A DNA stretch of 64,000 nucleotides, taken from positions 2,294,001 through 2,358,000 of the forward strand of contig NZ_LT907782.1 in NCBI RefSeq assembly GCF_900206265.1, in the 5' to 3' direction. The notes under the pieces were generated by a model. The model did no database searches. It worked only from the letters and a program-made list of their open reading frames with translations, and had not been told where the DNA came from. How positions within the stretch are numbered: the stretch's first letter is position 1; each line of letters starts with the position of its first letter. The stretch comes from Nitrosomonas ureae (GTDB taxonomy: Bacteria > Pseudomonadota > Gammaproteobacteria > Burkholderiales > Nitrosomonadaceae). Below, piece by piece: positions 1-10,446 of this stretch. The position numbers were made by a program, and so were the translations under genes.

Positions 1-64
1 CATGAGTAGCTTGACGATAATGCTGAGTGCTTTGTATCGGATTGTGATTAATGGATTTAGTCAT
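1..64 (-). CDS. 5' end of a gene in the polysaccharide-export locus (partial)
   Basis: An ATG at 64-62 overlaps the stop codon of the Wzt-type ATPase gene in an ATGACTAA arrangement, and the frame stays open to the window edge. About 21 residues are visible (MTKSINHN...), too few to name a product. Genes in this position after wzt are often glycosyltransferases or methyltransferases, but that is context only. The overlap implies translational coupling with the upstream ATPase. Confidence 0.5.
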   Translation of the reverse strand, partial: MTKSINHNPIQSTQHYRQATH

Positions 65-1331
65 TCTGAATAATGGTATTGTTTTCCCATTGGTGAGGAA
101 TTGAAAAATATCCCTGAAGACGTCCTGCTTGAGTTACTTGTAAGGTGGCAATAGCTTCTGCGGAATCATACAGATGCAGGCCGCGTTCACACAATAAATA
201 GATATTGACCAGATATTCTCCTTTAAGGAGTGGCAATCGTTCCAGCCGGAGGCAAAGTTGCCCTGATCCATCGGTTGATCGTTGAATCGCGAATTGATCT
301 TCCCATGTGGCTGTACTGGTTATGATCCGGCCATCTTTGGCATGTAGCGTCATGGCGATATTCGGGCACGGGAGTGCGGGATCGGAAGCAAAACTTATGG
401 CTATCAGAATATTGGATTGGCCGCTGGCGATATCGGCATGCGATGTGCAGGCGGCATCCGCGATGAGTTGCACTTTTTCCAGATGCGCATTGCCGGAGGG
501 ATGCTTTTTGTGCGGCACAGGGGCGCTTTTGCCTGCAAAATGCGTGTCGGCTGCTGGGTTAGCGGTACTTTGATCCAAAAATGACTGATAGGCCGATACC
601 ACCTGGGCGGATTCACCGTCTAATACCATTTTGCCTTTATTGAGCCAGATCGCACGGGCGCATAAAGATTCAACCTGAAACAGCGAGTGGGAACAAAACA
701 GGATTGTTTTACCCGCATCGCGCATTTGCATGATGCGGGTAAATGATTTGCGGGCAAACGCGCCATCTCCCACCGATAAAGCTTCATCGATGATCAGGAT
801 GTCCGGGTCGACATTGATGGCAACGGAAAATGCCAAGCGTACATACATGCCGCTGGAATATGTTTTTACGGGTTGATCAATAAAATCACGCACACCGGAG
901 AAATCAATAATTTGTTCGATACGCTCAGCAATTTCCGCCTGATTTAAACCCATGATCGCTGCGCTCATCATGACATTCTCGCGCCCGGTAAACTCCGGGT
1001 TGAATCCGGCACCGAGTTCCAGTAAAGCAGCGATACGGCCGTTCACTTGCACTTCACCGTAGCTGGGGGTTGAGGTGCCGCAAACCAGTTGCAGCAGTGT
1101 CGATTTCCCCGAGCCGTTTTGCCCTACGATGCCTACGACTTCTCCAGGCATTATCGTTAAGTCGATATCGTTTAGCGCCCACAGTTCGCGGTAATATTGA
1201 CGTGAACCCCACCATCGATGCGGCCACAAAAATTGTTTTAAACGATCTCTGGGGTGCTGATACAACTGATAGCATTTGGATAATTTTACGGCGTTAATGG
1301 CTGGCTCATAGCCCGAAGCATTAAAGGACAT
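57..1331 (-). CDS. Wzt-type polysaccharide ABC transporter ATP-binding protein
   Basis: A 424-residue ATPase of the family that energises export of O-antigen or capsule polysaccharide through a Wzm permease. Walker A (GQNGSGKST) lies near residues 70-78, the signature (YSSGMYVRLAF) near 158-168 and Walker B (ILIIDEALSVGD) just after. The last ~130 residues form a separate beta-rich Wzt_C-like domain, which in this family can bind the modified glycan end. I chose the ATG at 1331 (MSFNASG) because it overlaps the end of the upstream permease remnant, as wzm-wzt pairs usually do; a longer frame upstream starts with an uncommon context. The partner permease next to it is only a stub, so this ATPase either works with a permease encoded elsewhere or is being lost. 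Confidence 0.85.
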   Translation of the reverse strand: MSFNASGYEPAINAVKLSKCYQLYQHPRDRLKQFLWPHRWWGSRQYYRELWALNDIDLTIMPGEVVGIVGQNGSGKSTLLQLVCGTSTPSYGEVQVNGRIAALLELGAGFNPEFTGRENVMMSAAIMGLNQAEIAERIEQIIDFSGVRDFIDQPVKTYSSGMYVRLAFSVAINVDPDILIIDEALSVGDGAFARKSFTRIMQMRDAGKTILFCSHSLFQVESLCARAIWLNKGKMVLDGESAQVVSAYQSFLDQSTANPAADTHFAGKSAPVPHKKHPSGNAHLEKVQLIADAACTSHADIASGQSNILIAISFASDPALPCPNIAMTLHAKDGRIITSTATWEDQFAIQRSTDGSGQLCLRLERLPLLKGEYLVNIYLLCERGLHLYDSAEAIATLQVTQAGRLQGYFSIPHQWENNTIIQND

Positions 1332-1542
1332 CGGCGCATCCTTGGTGTCTTTTAAACACGACATTGAAAACAAAAGCATATATCGACAATATCAGGGCAG
1401 GGTTGATAAATGGCCATAATGCTCCCGGGAACAAACCCCGGTATCGACAGATCACTTCGTGCTTAATCATTCGCAGGATGAGCGGAGCATGCTGCCATAA
1501 GCTGCGGAAGCTGTTCGGAAGGATGGTATTAAACAGATGCAA
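1321..1542 (-). pseudogene. Truncated Wzm-type ABC-2 permease (N-terminal stub)
   Basis: The frame encodes ~73 residues that match the start of ABC-2 polysaccharide export permeases: a motif of the form ICRYRGLFPGALWPFINP, followed by the first membrane segment (ALILSIYAFVFNVVFK). Family members are about 260 residues, so roughly three quarters of the protein is missing. After 'VVFK' the sequence runs directly into RHQGCADVL and a stop that overlaps the ATG of the ATPase gene, which suggests an internal deletion that kept the original gene end. No ATG is available at the expected start; the first usable codon is TTG at 1542. Confidence 0.7.
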
Positions 1543-2061
1543 GAAACTAAACTTAGAATGTTGAATAGCACATTATCGCAGATAAACACGCGGAAATTAA
1601 TGCAAAGAAAAAGATTGGTTTTGTCACTATTATGAAAAATAAAGATAGCGATTCTTGTTATCTTGTCTGATTGCTTGAACTATTAATTATGCCTATAGTC
1701 CATCCACTGCCTGAGCGGTAGCCATTTAGCTTCAAGATCGCGCGAGCATAGGCATGCATATTTTTGCATCAATGAATTGTTGGAATAAATACACGCTTGT
1801 CCTGCATATTCAAATTTTAGTGTAAATTAATGGCATTATAATTGTTGCAATTACGCAACATGCCCGATGGAAACTTCGGTTACAAACTTGCAAAGAGGTT
1901 TTGTTTTGGGCAGAATGGACTTTAACTTGGCTTTTGTGGTATTTTCTGCTAGGACATTGTGTGAGTTGCGCAGAAGTTACATAGAGACAAAGTGAAAGTG
2001 AAAAACTTGCAAGTAATTTACTTTGGTATTTATTTTTAATTTTTATAACGAGGGAGCTCCC
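1543..2061. other. Intergenic region with long leader of the S-layer-like gene
   Basis: About 520 bases without a convincing gene, AT-rich in its first half. It lies between the minus-strand permease remnant and the plus-strand repeat protein, so it should hold divergent promoters. I see no clear -35/-10 pair and no RNA structure that I would name. The ribosome binding site of the downstream gene (GAGGGAG) is at its right end. Confidence 0.4.
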
Positions 2062-4593
2062 ATGGCTATAACAGCAGAACAACAAACTAGTATTCTGGAA
2101 GTTGCTATAGGTTTGTTTAATGCAGCACCAGGCAAGATCTATATGACCGAGTTGGCGAATATGGTTGACGCGAACGGCGGTAATTTATCAATCGAACAAT
2201 TAGCTGATTTTTTGGATGATACTGCAGTATTCAAGGACAATATTCTGGTTGGTAATGTAACGATAGAAGACCAAGCAAACATATTACTGAATAACTTCGG
2301 TCTTGCAGCTGACGATGATCCTGCCAGTGCCGGTTCTCAAGCAAAAGCATTCTTTGAAGGTGAGCTGGCCGCAGGTAAAGGCCTGGGCGAAATCGTCATC
2401 GAAGCCATCAATTATTTGAATGGTTCTCCTGCAGAGGAATTTGCCGCAACTAAAACTTTGCTGGACAATAAGGTTCTGGTTGCTAAAGCCTACTCAGCTG
2501 CGGGTTCGTCGCAGGATATAGCGATATTACAAACCGTATTAAGCAAAGTAACCGGGGATGCTCCTTATACAGAAGAAGACGTACAACAAGCCTTGGCAGA
2601 TAGCGGTGTGCCGACCGGTAATGGATCAGGATTTTCATTGATCGTAGGTGAAGATAGTTTGACTGGTACTAGCGGCGATGATGTATTTACCGCATTGGCC
2701 GTTCAGGATAACACAGGCGGTGTAGTCAATTCGCTTGAGTCTATTGACAGGTTGGATGGTGGCACCGGTACCGATACCTTGACCGCAACGCTGATAGCCA
2801 ATGCGGCGCCATCCTTGACCAGTGTCGAAAATATCATTGCCCGCTTTGGTGGAGCTGTGACGCTTGATCTGGCTAACTCAACAGGTGTGCAAGCTGTCAC
2901 TGTACAATCAAGCACTGCTGCAGGTACTGTTTCTAATATAGGTGATGCTGCGACTCTGGGTGTTAGAAATCAAGTTCAGGACGTGACATTCAGCGGCAAT
3001 ACTGCTACTACTCAGAACTTGAATTTAGATACGGTGGGAAATTTTACGACACCGACACAAAATACAGTTACTCTTGATACGGGTGCTACAACGTTAAATC
3101 TTTCAGTGAATAATGCGAATGCCGTCATTGCGACATTGGCATCTGTTAAAACGCTGAATGTAGCTGCGCGTGGAACGAATGAGATTGCTCAAGGTTCTGG
3201 TGCAGCCACCACAACGGCAACCATCACAGGTACTGGTAGCGTTGAATTGCAGGATGCCTTTACTGTCCTGACAACATTGGATGCAACAGGTAACTCCGGT
3301 GGTGTAACCGCCACAGTGGATGCTACTGCAGTCACGGTTAACGGCGGTTCTGGCAATGATAACATCGTCTATACTGAAGCAGTAGGCGCGACTGCGGCTG
3401 TGGCGTTAGGTGCTGGCGATGACCGGTTTGCGATTACAGCGGCATCGACTGCCGGAGCTACTGTTGATGCGGGTGATGGTAATGATACATTTGCGGTAAC
3501 TGATGGTGCTTTTCTTGATGCCGATGCACAAGATATTTATTCCAATTTTGAAACACTGGAAATTGGTGATACCGTAACTGCAACCGGCGGAACAGGTACC
3601 TATGATATGGACAACCTGCCCGGTCTGGGAGCAGTTACCATTGGCACGGCACTTGCAGGTGCAGTAATTATCGATAATGCAGTGGCAGATACAACGGTGA
3701 CGATCAATGCTGAGGAAGCAACGGATCTGACTCTGGGTCAAAATTTGGACTATGTCTTGGCAACTGCAACGGGTTCTTCCGACGATGTAGCACTGACACT
3801 GAATGGATTGGACGGTGATGATGATGGTGCAGCTGGGGAAGGTCAGATAACAGTGGATCAGTTTACAGCCAACGATATCGAATCCTTTACCATCGCTTCC
3901 AATATTGGTGGTATTGATCCTGATTTTGAAAATACGGATTACACCAATACCATTTCTGCACTCATCGGTGACGCGGTTGAAACATTGACTTTCAGTGGGA
4001 ATGCGAATTTAGTAGTTACTGCCCTGACAGCGGCTGAAGTTAATACAATTGATGCCAGCGCGATGACAGGCGCGTTAACGATTGATGCCAGTGGAGCAAG
4101 CGGCGTCGAGTTCCTGGGTGGATCGGCTAACGATGTTTATACCGGAACCGCTGACGGCGATACCATTACCGGTAACGGAGGTGGAGATGATATCGCCTTG
4201 GGAGCTGGATCTGTAGACACCTTGATCCTGAATGCTGCGGGCGATTCCTTGTTGAATGCAGATCTGGATGGCCATGATCAAATTACCGGCTTTGGTGTTG
4301 CTGGGCAGCTGGACGTCATTGATGTGGGTATCTTTGGATTTACCGGTCAGCAGGCTTCAGCACTGGCAAATAAAGGCGCTCTGGCTGCCTCGATTGTTGA
4401 TGGTTCGACAACGTCCATAACAGACTTCTTTGCTTCGGGCGGTGTGGATCGCGGTGTGGCAATCGGTACCAACGGTGGAAATACTTATGCGTTTATCGAC
4501 GCGAACAAGGATGGTAACTTTACATCGGGTGAAGATGCTGTGGTTGAGTTGACAGGTGTCGTCGGTGTTACGCTGGCAAACTTTGGATTCTAA
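2062..4593 (+). CDS. RTX/S-layer-like beta-strand-repeat protein, probable type I secretion substrate
   Basis: An 843-residue protein. Residues ~1-200 form a helical N-terminal region (ITAEQQTSILEVAIGLFNAAP...) of the kind found at the start of proteobacterial S-layer-like and calcium-binding secreted proteins. The remainder is Thr/Ala/Asp/Gly-rich repeats with RTX-like turns such as GGSGNDNIVY, LGAGDDRFAI, AGDGNDTFAV and GNGGGDDI. The C-terminus (FIDANKDGNFTSGEDAVVEL...LANFGF) resembles the end of type I-secreted proteins. There is no N-terminal signal peptide, which fits ABC-exporter secretion through a C-terminal signal. The start is ATG 2062 after GAGGGAG; an upstream in-frame TTG at 2023 has no site. 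No ABC/MFP secretion genes are adjacent, and a strong terminator follows, so it is monocistronic. Role as a surface layer or adhesin is inferred. Confidence 0.75.
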   Translation: MAITAEQQTSILEVAIGLFNAAPGKIYMTELANMVDANGGNLSIEQLADFLDDTAVFKDNILVGNVTIEDQANILLNNFGLAADDDPASAGSQAKAFFEGELAAGKGLGEIVIEAINYLNGSPAEEFAATKTLLDNKVLVAKAYSAAGSSQDIAILQTVLSKVTGDAPYTEEDVQQALADSGVPTGNGSGFSLIVGEDSLTGTSGDDVFTALAVQDNTGGVVNSLESIDRLDGGTGTDTLTATLIANAAPSLTSVENIIARFGGAVTLDLANSTGVQAVTVQSSTAAGTVSNIGDAATLGVRNQVQDVTFSGNTATTQNLNLDTVGNFTTPTQNTVTLDTGATTLNLSVNNANAVIATLASVKTLNVAARGTNEIAQGSGAATTTATITGTGSVELQDAFTVLTTLDATGNSGGVTATVDATAVTVNGGSGNDNIVYTEAVGATAAVALGAGDDRFAITAASTAGATVDAGDGNDTFAVTDGAFLDADAQDIYSNFETLEIGDTVTATGGTGTYDMDNLPGLGAVTIGTALAGAVIIDNAVADTTVTINAEEATDLTLGQNLDYVLATATGSSDDVALTLNGLDGDDDGAAGEGQITVDQFTANDIESFTIASNIGGIDPDFENTDYTNTISALIGDAVETLTFSGNANLVVTALTAAEVNTIDASAMTGALTIDASGASGVEFLGGSANDVYTGTADGDTITGNGGGDDIALGAGSVDTLILNAAGDSLLNADLDGHDQITGFGVAGQLDVIDVGIFGFTGQQASALANKGALAASIVDGSTTSITDFFASGGVDRGVAIGTNGGNTYAFIDANKDGNFTSGEDAVVELTGVVGVTLANFGF

Positions 4594-4630
4594 ATCGTAA
4601 ATTAGAAAACGAAGCCAGTAACAAAACTAA

Positions 4631-4660
4631 AAAGCCACCCTGAAAGAGGGTGGCTTTTTT
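4631..4660 (+). terminator. Rho-independent terminator of the S-layer-like gene
   Basis: Perfect 8-bp stem GCCACCCT (4634-4641) / AGGGTGGC (4647-4654) with a GAAAG loop and a following T-run. Flanking A's on the left allow it to work on the minus strand too, towards pyrF. Confidence 0.9.
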
Positions 4661-4834
4661 ATTTGTCGTTTTCCAAGAAAAGATATCTTCCAAGAGTGCG
4701 CGAATTATTATCAGAGTTGGATTTCAGAAGCAACGTGGAATAGAAAATTGCGAGGTATCGATAAAATGACAAGGCCGTAAATGGAAATTACTGGGTGGAT
4801 GGTATATAGCCCAGTGTGCTATGCGATAAAAGAA

Positions 4835-5551
4835 TCAGTTTTCCACTCTGATATTAGAAGCAGCTGTGATTTCTGAATTAAGCTGTTGACAGGCTAAAAG
4901 CGGATCATTGGCCTGAGCGATTGGCCTACCGATAACCAGATAGTCTGCGCCATTCCGGATGGCCTGCTGTGGCGTCGTAACTCTTCGTTGATCATCCGTA
5001 GCATCATTATTGCGCGGACGTATGCCCGGTGTTACCAAACAGAAGCGCTCTCCCAATTGCTGCCGCAGATGGGCGGCTTCCAGTGCGGAGCAAACAACGC
5101 CGTCCAGTTCGCATTCGAAGGCGAGCCGTGCCAGGCGGTCGACGATCTGCGCAGGTTGACCGGCTAAACCGATATCAGCAAGATCGTCCTGATCCATGCT
5201 GGTGAGCAACGTGACTGCGATCAGTTTGGTTGTGCCCGGAGTTATGGCTTTCCGCGCCGCTTGCAGCATTTTGCGGCCACCAAGCGCATGTACATTGACC
5301 ATCCACACGTTTAAATGAGCAGCAGCCTGGCAAGCTTTGGCAACCGTATTGGGGATATCGTGGAATTTAAGATCAAGAAATACATCGAATCCTTTTGTCA
5401 TGAGCTGCTCGATGAGGTGCGGGCCGGTCGCGGTGAACAACTCCTTTCCGACTTTCAAACGGCATAATTGAGGATCAAGCCGATGCGCTAACTGTAAGGC
5501 GCTTTTATCATCCGGGAAATCCAGCGCTACAATGATGCGGGGTTCATGCAT
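4835..5551 (-). CDS. pyrF: Orotidine 5'-phosphate decarboxylase
   Basis: 238 residues, normal for PyrF, which makes UMP in the last step of pyrimidine synthesis. The catalytic signature [10 protein letters not shown] is near residues 60-69. The N-terminal strand IIVALDF and the C-terminal phosphate-binding loop ([18 protein letters not shown]) are present. It is the last gene of the minus-strand run that begins at aroA, 15 bases after lapA, which is the usual betaproteobacterial position. Confidence 0.97.
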   Translation of the reverse strand: MHEPRIIVALDFPDDKSALQLAHRLDPQLCRLKVGKELFTATGPHLIEQLMTKGFDVFLDLKFHDIPNTVAKACQAAAHLNVWMVNVHALGGRKMLQAARKAITPGTTKLIAVTLLTSMDQDDLADIGLAGQPAQIVDRLARLAFECELDGVVCSALEAAHLRQQLGERFCLVTPGIRPRNNDATDDQRRVTTPQQAIRNGADYLVIGRPIAQANDPLLACQQLNSEITAASNIRVEN

Positions 5552-5566
5552 GAAGCTAGGCGATGT

Positions 5567-5776
5567 TTAATCGTTCGAGTTACATCGGCATCGAACAACA
5601 ATCATAGCGATAAGTGCGCCCAGTGCAAAGGAAATCAAAAGTACAACACTAAGGGGTAGTTCGATAGACTGATCCAAGGTGTACTGGAGCATGACAGGAT
5701 GCGAGTTTTTGGATGCGAATACCGCAAGTATTACAAAGACTACAATACGAAAAAGCCAGGCAACTAGATTCATCAT
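5567..5776 (-). CDS. lapA: LapA-domain (DUF1049) inner-membrane protein
   Basis: 69 residues with two hydrophobic segments (LVAWLFRIVVFVILAVFAS and VVLLISFALGALIAMIVV) separated by the short NSHPVMLQYTLDQSIELPLS stretch typical of LapA. In gammaproteobacteria LapA works with LapB to adjust LPS synthesis by control of LpxC. Here lapB does not follow; pyrF does. The C-terminal tail is very short (RCRCNSND) compared with the coiled-coil tail of E. coli LapA. Two adjacent ATG codons at 5776 and 5773 could serve as start. Confidence 0.85.
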   Translation of the reverse strand: MMNLVAWLFRIVVFVILAVFASKNSHPVMLQYTLDQSIELPLSVVLLISFALGALIAMIVVRCRCNSND

Positions 5777-5956
5777 AATGAGTAGAGTCCGTACAGGTTA
5801 TTAGAGATGTGAATAAATTATAAGCTCAAAACAGGCCGAGTACTTAATATTTCATTACCCAGACGAAAGATTGATGCAACGGTGCAGGATGGTTGATGTA
5901 TCTGTGCGGCAGGTGATGAAATGGCCACACAGATACGCATTTCCGTTTGATAAAAA

Positions 5957-6247
5957 CTATTTCTTATCCGTATAGTCCACCCGTTCACGCATTTCCTTGC
6001 CCGCTTTAAAGTGCGGCACATATTTCTCCGGGACTTTGACTTTTTCGCCCGACTTGGGATTGCGTCCGATACGCGGCGGCCTATAGTTCAAATCGAAACT
6101 GCCAAAACCACGTATTTCGATACGTTGACCACTGGCCAGACTTTGAGCCATGGCATCAATAATCGTTTTGACCGACAATTCTGCATCTTTTGCAACCAGT
6201 TGGGGGAAGCGTGCTGCAAGCCGGGTAATTAATTCAGATTTCGTCAT
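5957..6247 (-). CDS. ihfB: Integration host factor subunit beta
   Basis: 96 residues of the HU/IHF fold. The DNA-intercalating arm contains the signature [20 protein letters not shown] with the proline at the arm tip. It pairs with IhfA to bend DNA sharply, aiding sigma-54 promoters, recombination and CRISPR adaptation in some systems. It sits 9 bases after rpsA, the conserved gammaproteobacterial and betaproteobacterial position. Confidence 0.97.
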   Translation of the reverse strand: MTKSELITRLAARFPQLVAKDAELSVKTIIDAMAQSLASGQRIEIRGFGSFDLNYRPPRIGRNPKSGEKVKVPEKYVPHFKAGKEMRERVDYTDKK

Positions 6248-6256
6248 GAAATATCC

Positions 6257-7969
6257 TTATTGCTCAGTGTTTTTACTATCCATTTTTGCTTTCAGCAAAG
6301 CGCCCAGACTGGTTGTACCTGCATTGGCCGGAGCTTTAATTTTTTGCATGGCGCTTGACTCATCTGATTTATCTTTTGCCTTAATCGAAAGATTAATGGT
6401 TCGGTTTTTGCGATCCACATTGATGATCATGGTTTCGACCGTATCACCTTCTTTCAGGAAAGTGCGAATATCTTCAACCCGGTCGCGCGAGACTTCGGAT
6501 GCGCGCAAATATCCCTCGATATCATTCGTGAGTGCTATGACAGCGCCTTTAGGATCAATTGATTTTACCGTGCCCGTAACGATGCTGTTTTTATCGTTTT
6601 CGGCAACGAAGCTGGTGAAAGGATCGCCTTCCATTTGCTTGATGCCCAATGAAATGCGTTCGCGTTCGACATCGATCGATAAAATCATGGCTTCGACTTC
6701 ATCGCCTTTTTTATAATTGAGCACGGCTTCCTCGCCAGGCTGGTTCCAGGATAAATCAGATAAATGGACAAGACCATCGATGTTTCCAGGTAGTCCGATA
6801 AATACACCGAAGTCAGTGATGGATTTGATTTGACCGCGAACCTTGGCATTCTTGTCATGAGTGGCGGCAAACTCTTCCCATGGATTAGTCTGGCATTGTT
6901 TCATGCCCAATGAGATACGGCGACGTTCTTCGTCGATTTCCAGGATCATGACTTCAACTTCATCGCCCAGTTGCACAATCTTGGAAGGATAAACATTTTT
7001 GTTAGTCCAATCCATTTCTGAAACATGCACCAATCCTTCGATACCTTGTTCGATCTCAATAAAAGCGCCGTAGTCTGTCAGGTTGGTTACTTTGCCGAAC
7101 AGACGGGTGCGTGCCGGATAGCGGCGCGATAAACCTACCCAGGGGTCTTCGCTCAACTGCTTCATCCCCAGTGATACACGATTCTTTTCCTGGTCGAACT
7201 TGAGCACTTTGGCGGTGACTTCATCGCCGATATTGACGACTTCGGAAGGGTGTTTAACCCGGCGCCATGCCAGGTCGGTAATGTGCAATAAGCCGTCGAT
7301 GCCGCCCAGATCAACAAATGCGCCATAGTCCGTGATATTTTTTACCACACCTTGAACCACCGCGCCTTCCTGCAGGTTGGATAACAAGGTTTCCCGATCC
7401 GCACCTTGTGTCGCTTCCAGTACAGCGCGGCGCGAAACCACTACGTTGTTGCGTTTCCGATCCAGCTTGATGACTTTGAATTCCATTTCCTTATTTTCAT
7501 AAGGCGTGGTGTCTTTAACAGGTCGAATGTCGACCAGGGAACCGGGTAGAAATGCCCGTATGCCATTAATCATCGCAGTCAGACCACCCTTAACCTTGCC
7601 GTTAACCATGCCAGTCACAATCTTGCCGCTTTCCATTGCCTGTTCCAAATCATGCCAGGCGGTTAGACGCTTAGCCTTATCACGGGAAAGTCGGGTTTCG
7701 CCATAGCCATCTTCAAGGGATTCGATGGCAACACTGATAAAATCGCCGGGCTTAACTTCAATCTCACCGCGGTCATTTTTAAATTCTTCAACGGGGATAA
7801 AGCTCTCAGATTTAAGTCCGGCATTAACAATTACAATATTGTAATCAACGCGGACGACCTCAGCAGTGATGACTTCACCAATACGCATTTCCTGCCTTGA
7901 GAGGCTTTCTTCAAAGAGTGCGGCGAAACTTTCGGGGGATTGTTGAGTTGCAGTGGAAGCATTAGTCAT
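6257..7969 (-). CDS. rpsA: 30S ribosomal protein S1
   Basis: 570 residues with six S1 OB-fold repeats, visible as recurring elements such as [43 protein letters not shown] and [22 protein letters not shown], each followed by a EVEAMIL-type strand and a SLGMKQ block. S1 binds mRNA at the 30S platform for translation initiation. I placed the start at ATG 7969 (MTNASTATQ); a longer frame to 8014 has no support. It is encoded between cmk and ihfB. Confidence 0.97.
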   Translation of the reverse strand: MTNASTATQQSPESFAALFEESLSRQEMRIGEVITAEVVRVDYNIVIVNAGLKSESFIPVEEFKNDRGEIEVKPGDFISVAIESLEDGYGETRLSRDKAKRLTAWHDLEQAMESGKIVTGMVNGKVKGGLTAMINGIRAFLPGSLVDIRPVKDTTPYENKEMEFKVIKLDRKRNNVVVSRRAVLEATQGADRETLLSNLQEGAVVQGVVKNITDYGAFVDLGGIDGLLHITDLAWRRVKHPSEVVNIGDEVTAKVLKFDQEKNRVSLGMKQLSEDPWVGLSRRYPARTRLFGKVTNLTDYGAFIEIEQGIEGLVHVSEMDWTNKNVYPSKIVQLGDEVEVMILEIDEERRRISLGMKQCQTNPWEEFAATHDKNAKVRGQIKSITDFGVFIGLPGNIDGLVHLSDLSWNQPGEEAVLNYKKGDEVEAMILSIDVERERISLGIKQMEGDPFTSFVAENDKNSIVTGTVKSIDPKGAVIALTNDIEGYLRASEVSRDRVEDIRTFLKEGDTVETMIINVDRKNRTINLSIKAKDKSDESSAMQKIKAPANAGTTSLGALLKAKMDSKNTEQ

Positions 7970-8098
7970 TATAAAAAAATACCTGATTGATAATCCAATG
8001 GTTTGGATGGCCAATGGACTGGTTAGTTAATAAAATGTTTGGATAATAGATTTCTTACTCTTTTACGTGTAGGCGTTAAGAAGTATGTTGATCTCTAT

Positions 8099-8779
8099 TC
8101 AAACGCTGGCTTTATGCACAATTTCATTATACCAGGAGAGAACAGTGTCTTGTGCCTGGGATATGGTCAATGCCGAAGTATCCAGTAATCGCGCATCCGC
8201 GCTTTGCCCAAGCGGCGCGATGCTACGATTGCTATCCCGTTCATCCCGTTTCTTGATATCATGCAATAGGTCTGCTATGTTAGCATTTATTCCTTTCTCT
8301 TTCAACTGGTTATATCGTCGGTGTGTGCGTATTTCGGCGCTGGCCGTTAAAAATATTTTTAGTGTGGCGTCGGGAAAGATAACCGAACCCATATCGCGCC
8401 CATCGGTAACCAGCCCCGGAGGTTGGCGAAATGCGCGTTGACGCTCTGTGAGCGCTGCCCGAACTTGGGGATAGGCCGCTAACTGGGAAGCGAGCAAGCC
8501 GCACTGTTCCGCGCGAATATCTTCTGTGACGATGGCGTCATCAAGATAGATCTGCTCATTTCTAAATACGATGTTCAGGTGTTTGGCAATTTGGGCAAGC
8601 TGATCAGCGTCGTGGATATCAGCGTGCGATTGCAGTGTTTTCAAAGCAACCAGACGATAAAGCGCGCCACTATCCAGGTAATGAAATCCAATCTTTCGAG
8701 CCACTAATTGAGCAATGGTGCCTTTTCCCGATGCTGACGGACCATCGATGGTGATAACAGGTATTTTCTCAGTTTTCAT
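8099..8779 (-). CDS. cmk: Cytidylate kinase
   Basis: 226 residues. P-loop GPSASGKGT near residues 13-21, substrate motif YLDSGALYRLVALK near 34-47, and VTDGRDMGSVIFPDA near 127-141, all diagnostic of bacterial CMP/dCMP kinase. It phosphorylates CMP with ATP. It lies between aroA and rpsA, 38 bases after aroA, as in most beta- and gammaproteobacteria. Confidence 0.96.
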   Translation of the reverse strand: MKTEKIPVITIDGPSASGKGTIAQLVARKIGFHYLDSGALYRLVALKTLQSHADIHDADQLAQIAKHLNIVFRNEQIYLDDAIVTEDIRAEQCGLLASQLAAYPQVRAALTERQRAFRQPPGLVTDGRDMGSVIFPDATLKIFLTASAEIRTHRRYNQLKEKGINANIADLLHDIKKRDERDSNRSIAPLGQSADARLLDTSALTISQAQDTVLSWYNEIVHKASV

Positions 8780-8817
8780 TAGGAATCTTAGGGTTCTGCA
8801 TGAACGGTTCAGTGAAG

Positions 8818-10140
8818 TTATTTGATTCCTGGATGAACCAGTTGCGACAGTCTTTCAAAATAATCGGGGAATGTTTTGGCCACGCATTGAGGATCGTTGA
8901 TGCGCACGGGTGCGCCCAGGCAAGCCAGGGAGAAGCACATAGCCATACGATGATCATCGTAGGTATCAATCGCCGCGTGCGGGGTCAAACCATGGATGGG
9001 AGGGGTAATGCGCAAGTAATCCGCTCCTTCTTCAACACTCGCGCCCAATTTCCTCAATTCAGCGGACATTGCTGCAAGGCGGTCTGTCTCTTTCAAGCGC
9101 CAGCTGGCAATGTTACGCAGCGTTGTAACGCCATCTGCGAATAATGCGATGACAGCAAGGGTCATCGCTGCATCGGGAATATGATTGCAATCCAAATCGA
9201 TGGCGTGGAGAAATTTTCCGTTATCATCCTTATTCCCACTACTTGCTTCAATCCAGTTTTCTCCCATGGATATTTTAGCCCCCATTTTCTCGAGTGCTGC
9301 AGCAAAGCGAACATCGCCTTGCACGCTGTTGCAGCCGACTCCTTCCACCCTCACCGGTCCATTACCGATGGCACCGGTTGCGAGAAAATATGAAGCTGAC
9401 GAGGCATCACCTTCGACGGATAGGTGTCCTGGGCTGCGGTACTTTTGTTGAGCCGGAATCACAAATTGCCGCCAGCCGGTATGTTCCGCCTGTACGCCAA
9501 AATGCCGCATTTGCGCAAGCGTTAATTCGATATAAGGTTGGGAGATTAAAGTGCCCGTTACTTCGATGATGGATTGCTTGCCGCTCAGCGGTAATGCCAT
9601 CAACAATCCAGTGAGAAATTGGCTGGATACATCGCCCTTTACTGTAACAGCATATGTATCGCCAATGATACGCGGGGTAAATGGTTTTATTTCCAGTGGC
9701 GGGAAACCGGGATTACCCAAGTAATTGATATTTGCACCTAATTGTCGCAATGTATCCACTAGGTCCGCGATGGGTCGTTCGTGCATTCGTGGAACGCCCG
9801 ATAGTCGATAATGTCCCTGCATTAAGGATAATACCGCGACCAATGGTCTAAAAGCGGTGCCGGCATTACCGAGAAATAAGTCAGCATCGGTAACTGGAAA
9901 TGTTCCATTGATACCGCAAATACGATAATTATTTTTTTCGGTTTGAGTAACCATGACACCCAATTGGGCCAGTGCATCCCGCATATGTCCCGTATCGTCA
10001 GAAGCCAACAAATCGTGAATTTGCGTGGTGCCTTGCGCGAGTGCGGCAAGTAAGAGAATCCGGTTGGAGATGCTTTTTGATCCAGGTAATCGTATTGTGC
10101 CTTGAGCTTTCTTGGCAAATGGTAGATCAAGCCACTTCAT
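8818..10140 (-). CDS. aroA: 3-phosphoshikimate 1-carboxyvinyltransferase (EPSP synthase)
   Basis: 440 residues. It joins shikimate 3-phosphate to phosphoenolpyruvate in aromatic amino-acid synthesis. The PEP-binding motifs [17 protein letters not shown] near residue 20 and [13 protein letters not shown] near 90 are intact, as is the late [11 protein letters not shown] motif. I chose ATG 10140 (MKWLDLPF); an in-frame TTG lies at 10155. It heads the aroA-cmk-rpsA-ihfB-lapA-pyrF run. The usual upstream serC/pheA/tyrA genes are not present. Confidence 0.96.
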   Translation of the reverse strand: MKWLDLPFAKKAQGTIRLPGSKSISNRILLLAALAQGTTQIHDLLASDDTGHMRDALAQLGVMVTQTEKNNYRICGINGTFPVTDADLFLGNAGTAFRPLVAVLSLMQGHYRLSGVPRMHERPIADLVDTLRQLGANINYLGNPGFPPLEIKPFTPRIIGDTYAVTVKGDVSSQFLTGLLMALPLSGKQSIIEVTGTLISQPYIELTLAQMRHFGVQAEHTGWRQFVIPAQQKYRSPGHLSVEGDASSASYFLATGAIGNGPVRVEGVGCNSVQGDVRFAAALEKMGAKISMGENWIEASSGNKDDNGKFLHAIDLDCNHIPDAAMTLAVIALFADGVTTLRNIASWRLKETDRLAAMSAELRKLGASVEEGADYLRITPPIHGLTPHAAIDTYDDHRMAMCFSLACLGAPVRINDPQCVAKTFPDYFERLSQLVHPGIK

Positions 10141-10446
10141 GGTTGGTATATGCAATTAAAATGAAGAATGATATCTCATAAGAACATTCAGAGCGTAATT
10201 TTATTGATCGGGCGAGTGACTTGAATTCGCTCATATAACCCGAGTCGATGATTTATCTCCTTTGGAAAAATCTTTATTATGCTATCTTGTTTAAGGTAAT
10301 CTATCGCAGTAAATTTTGAACGAAAAGCAATCAACTATCGTAAAACCGTTTGGTATTGAAATAATGTTATCGGATATCGTAGTTTATTGTGAGCATCTAA
10401 AAGATGAATTTATCGTACTATTATTAATAACATAGAGGTTTTATAA
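10141..10446. other. Divergent intergenic region aroA / small membrane protein
   Basis: About 300 AT-rich bases with no gene. It must hold the minus-strand aroA promoter and the plus-strand promoter of the small membrane protein. An AGAGG stretch precedes the start codon at 10447. I see no hairpin or operator that I can support. Confidence 0.4.

Noticed and set aside
6150-6716. 188-codon plus-strand frame opposite ihfB/rpsA
   Set aside because: Antisense of two certain genes with conserved products.
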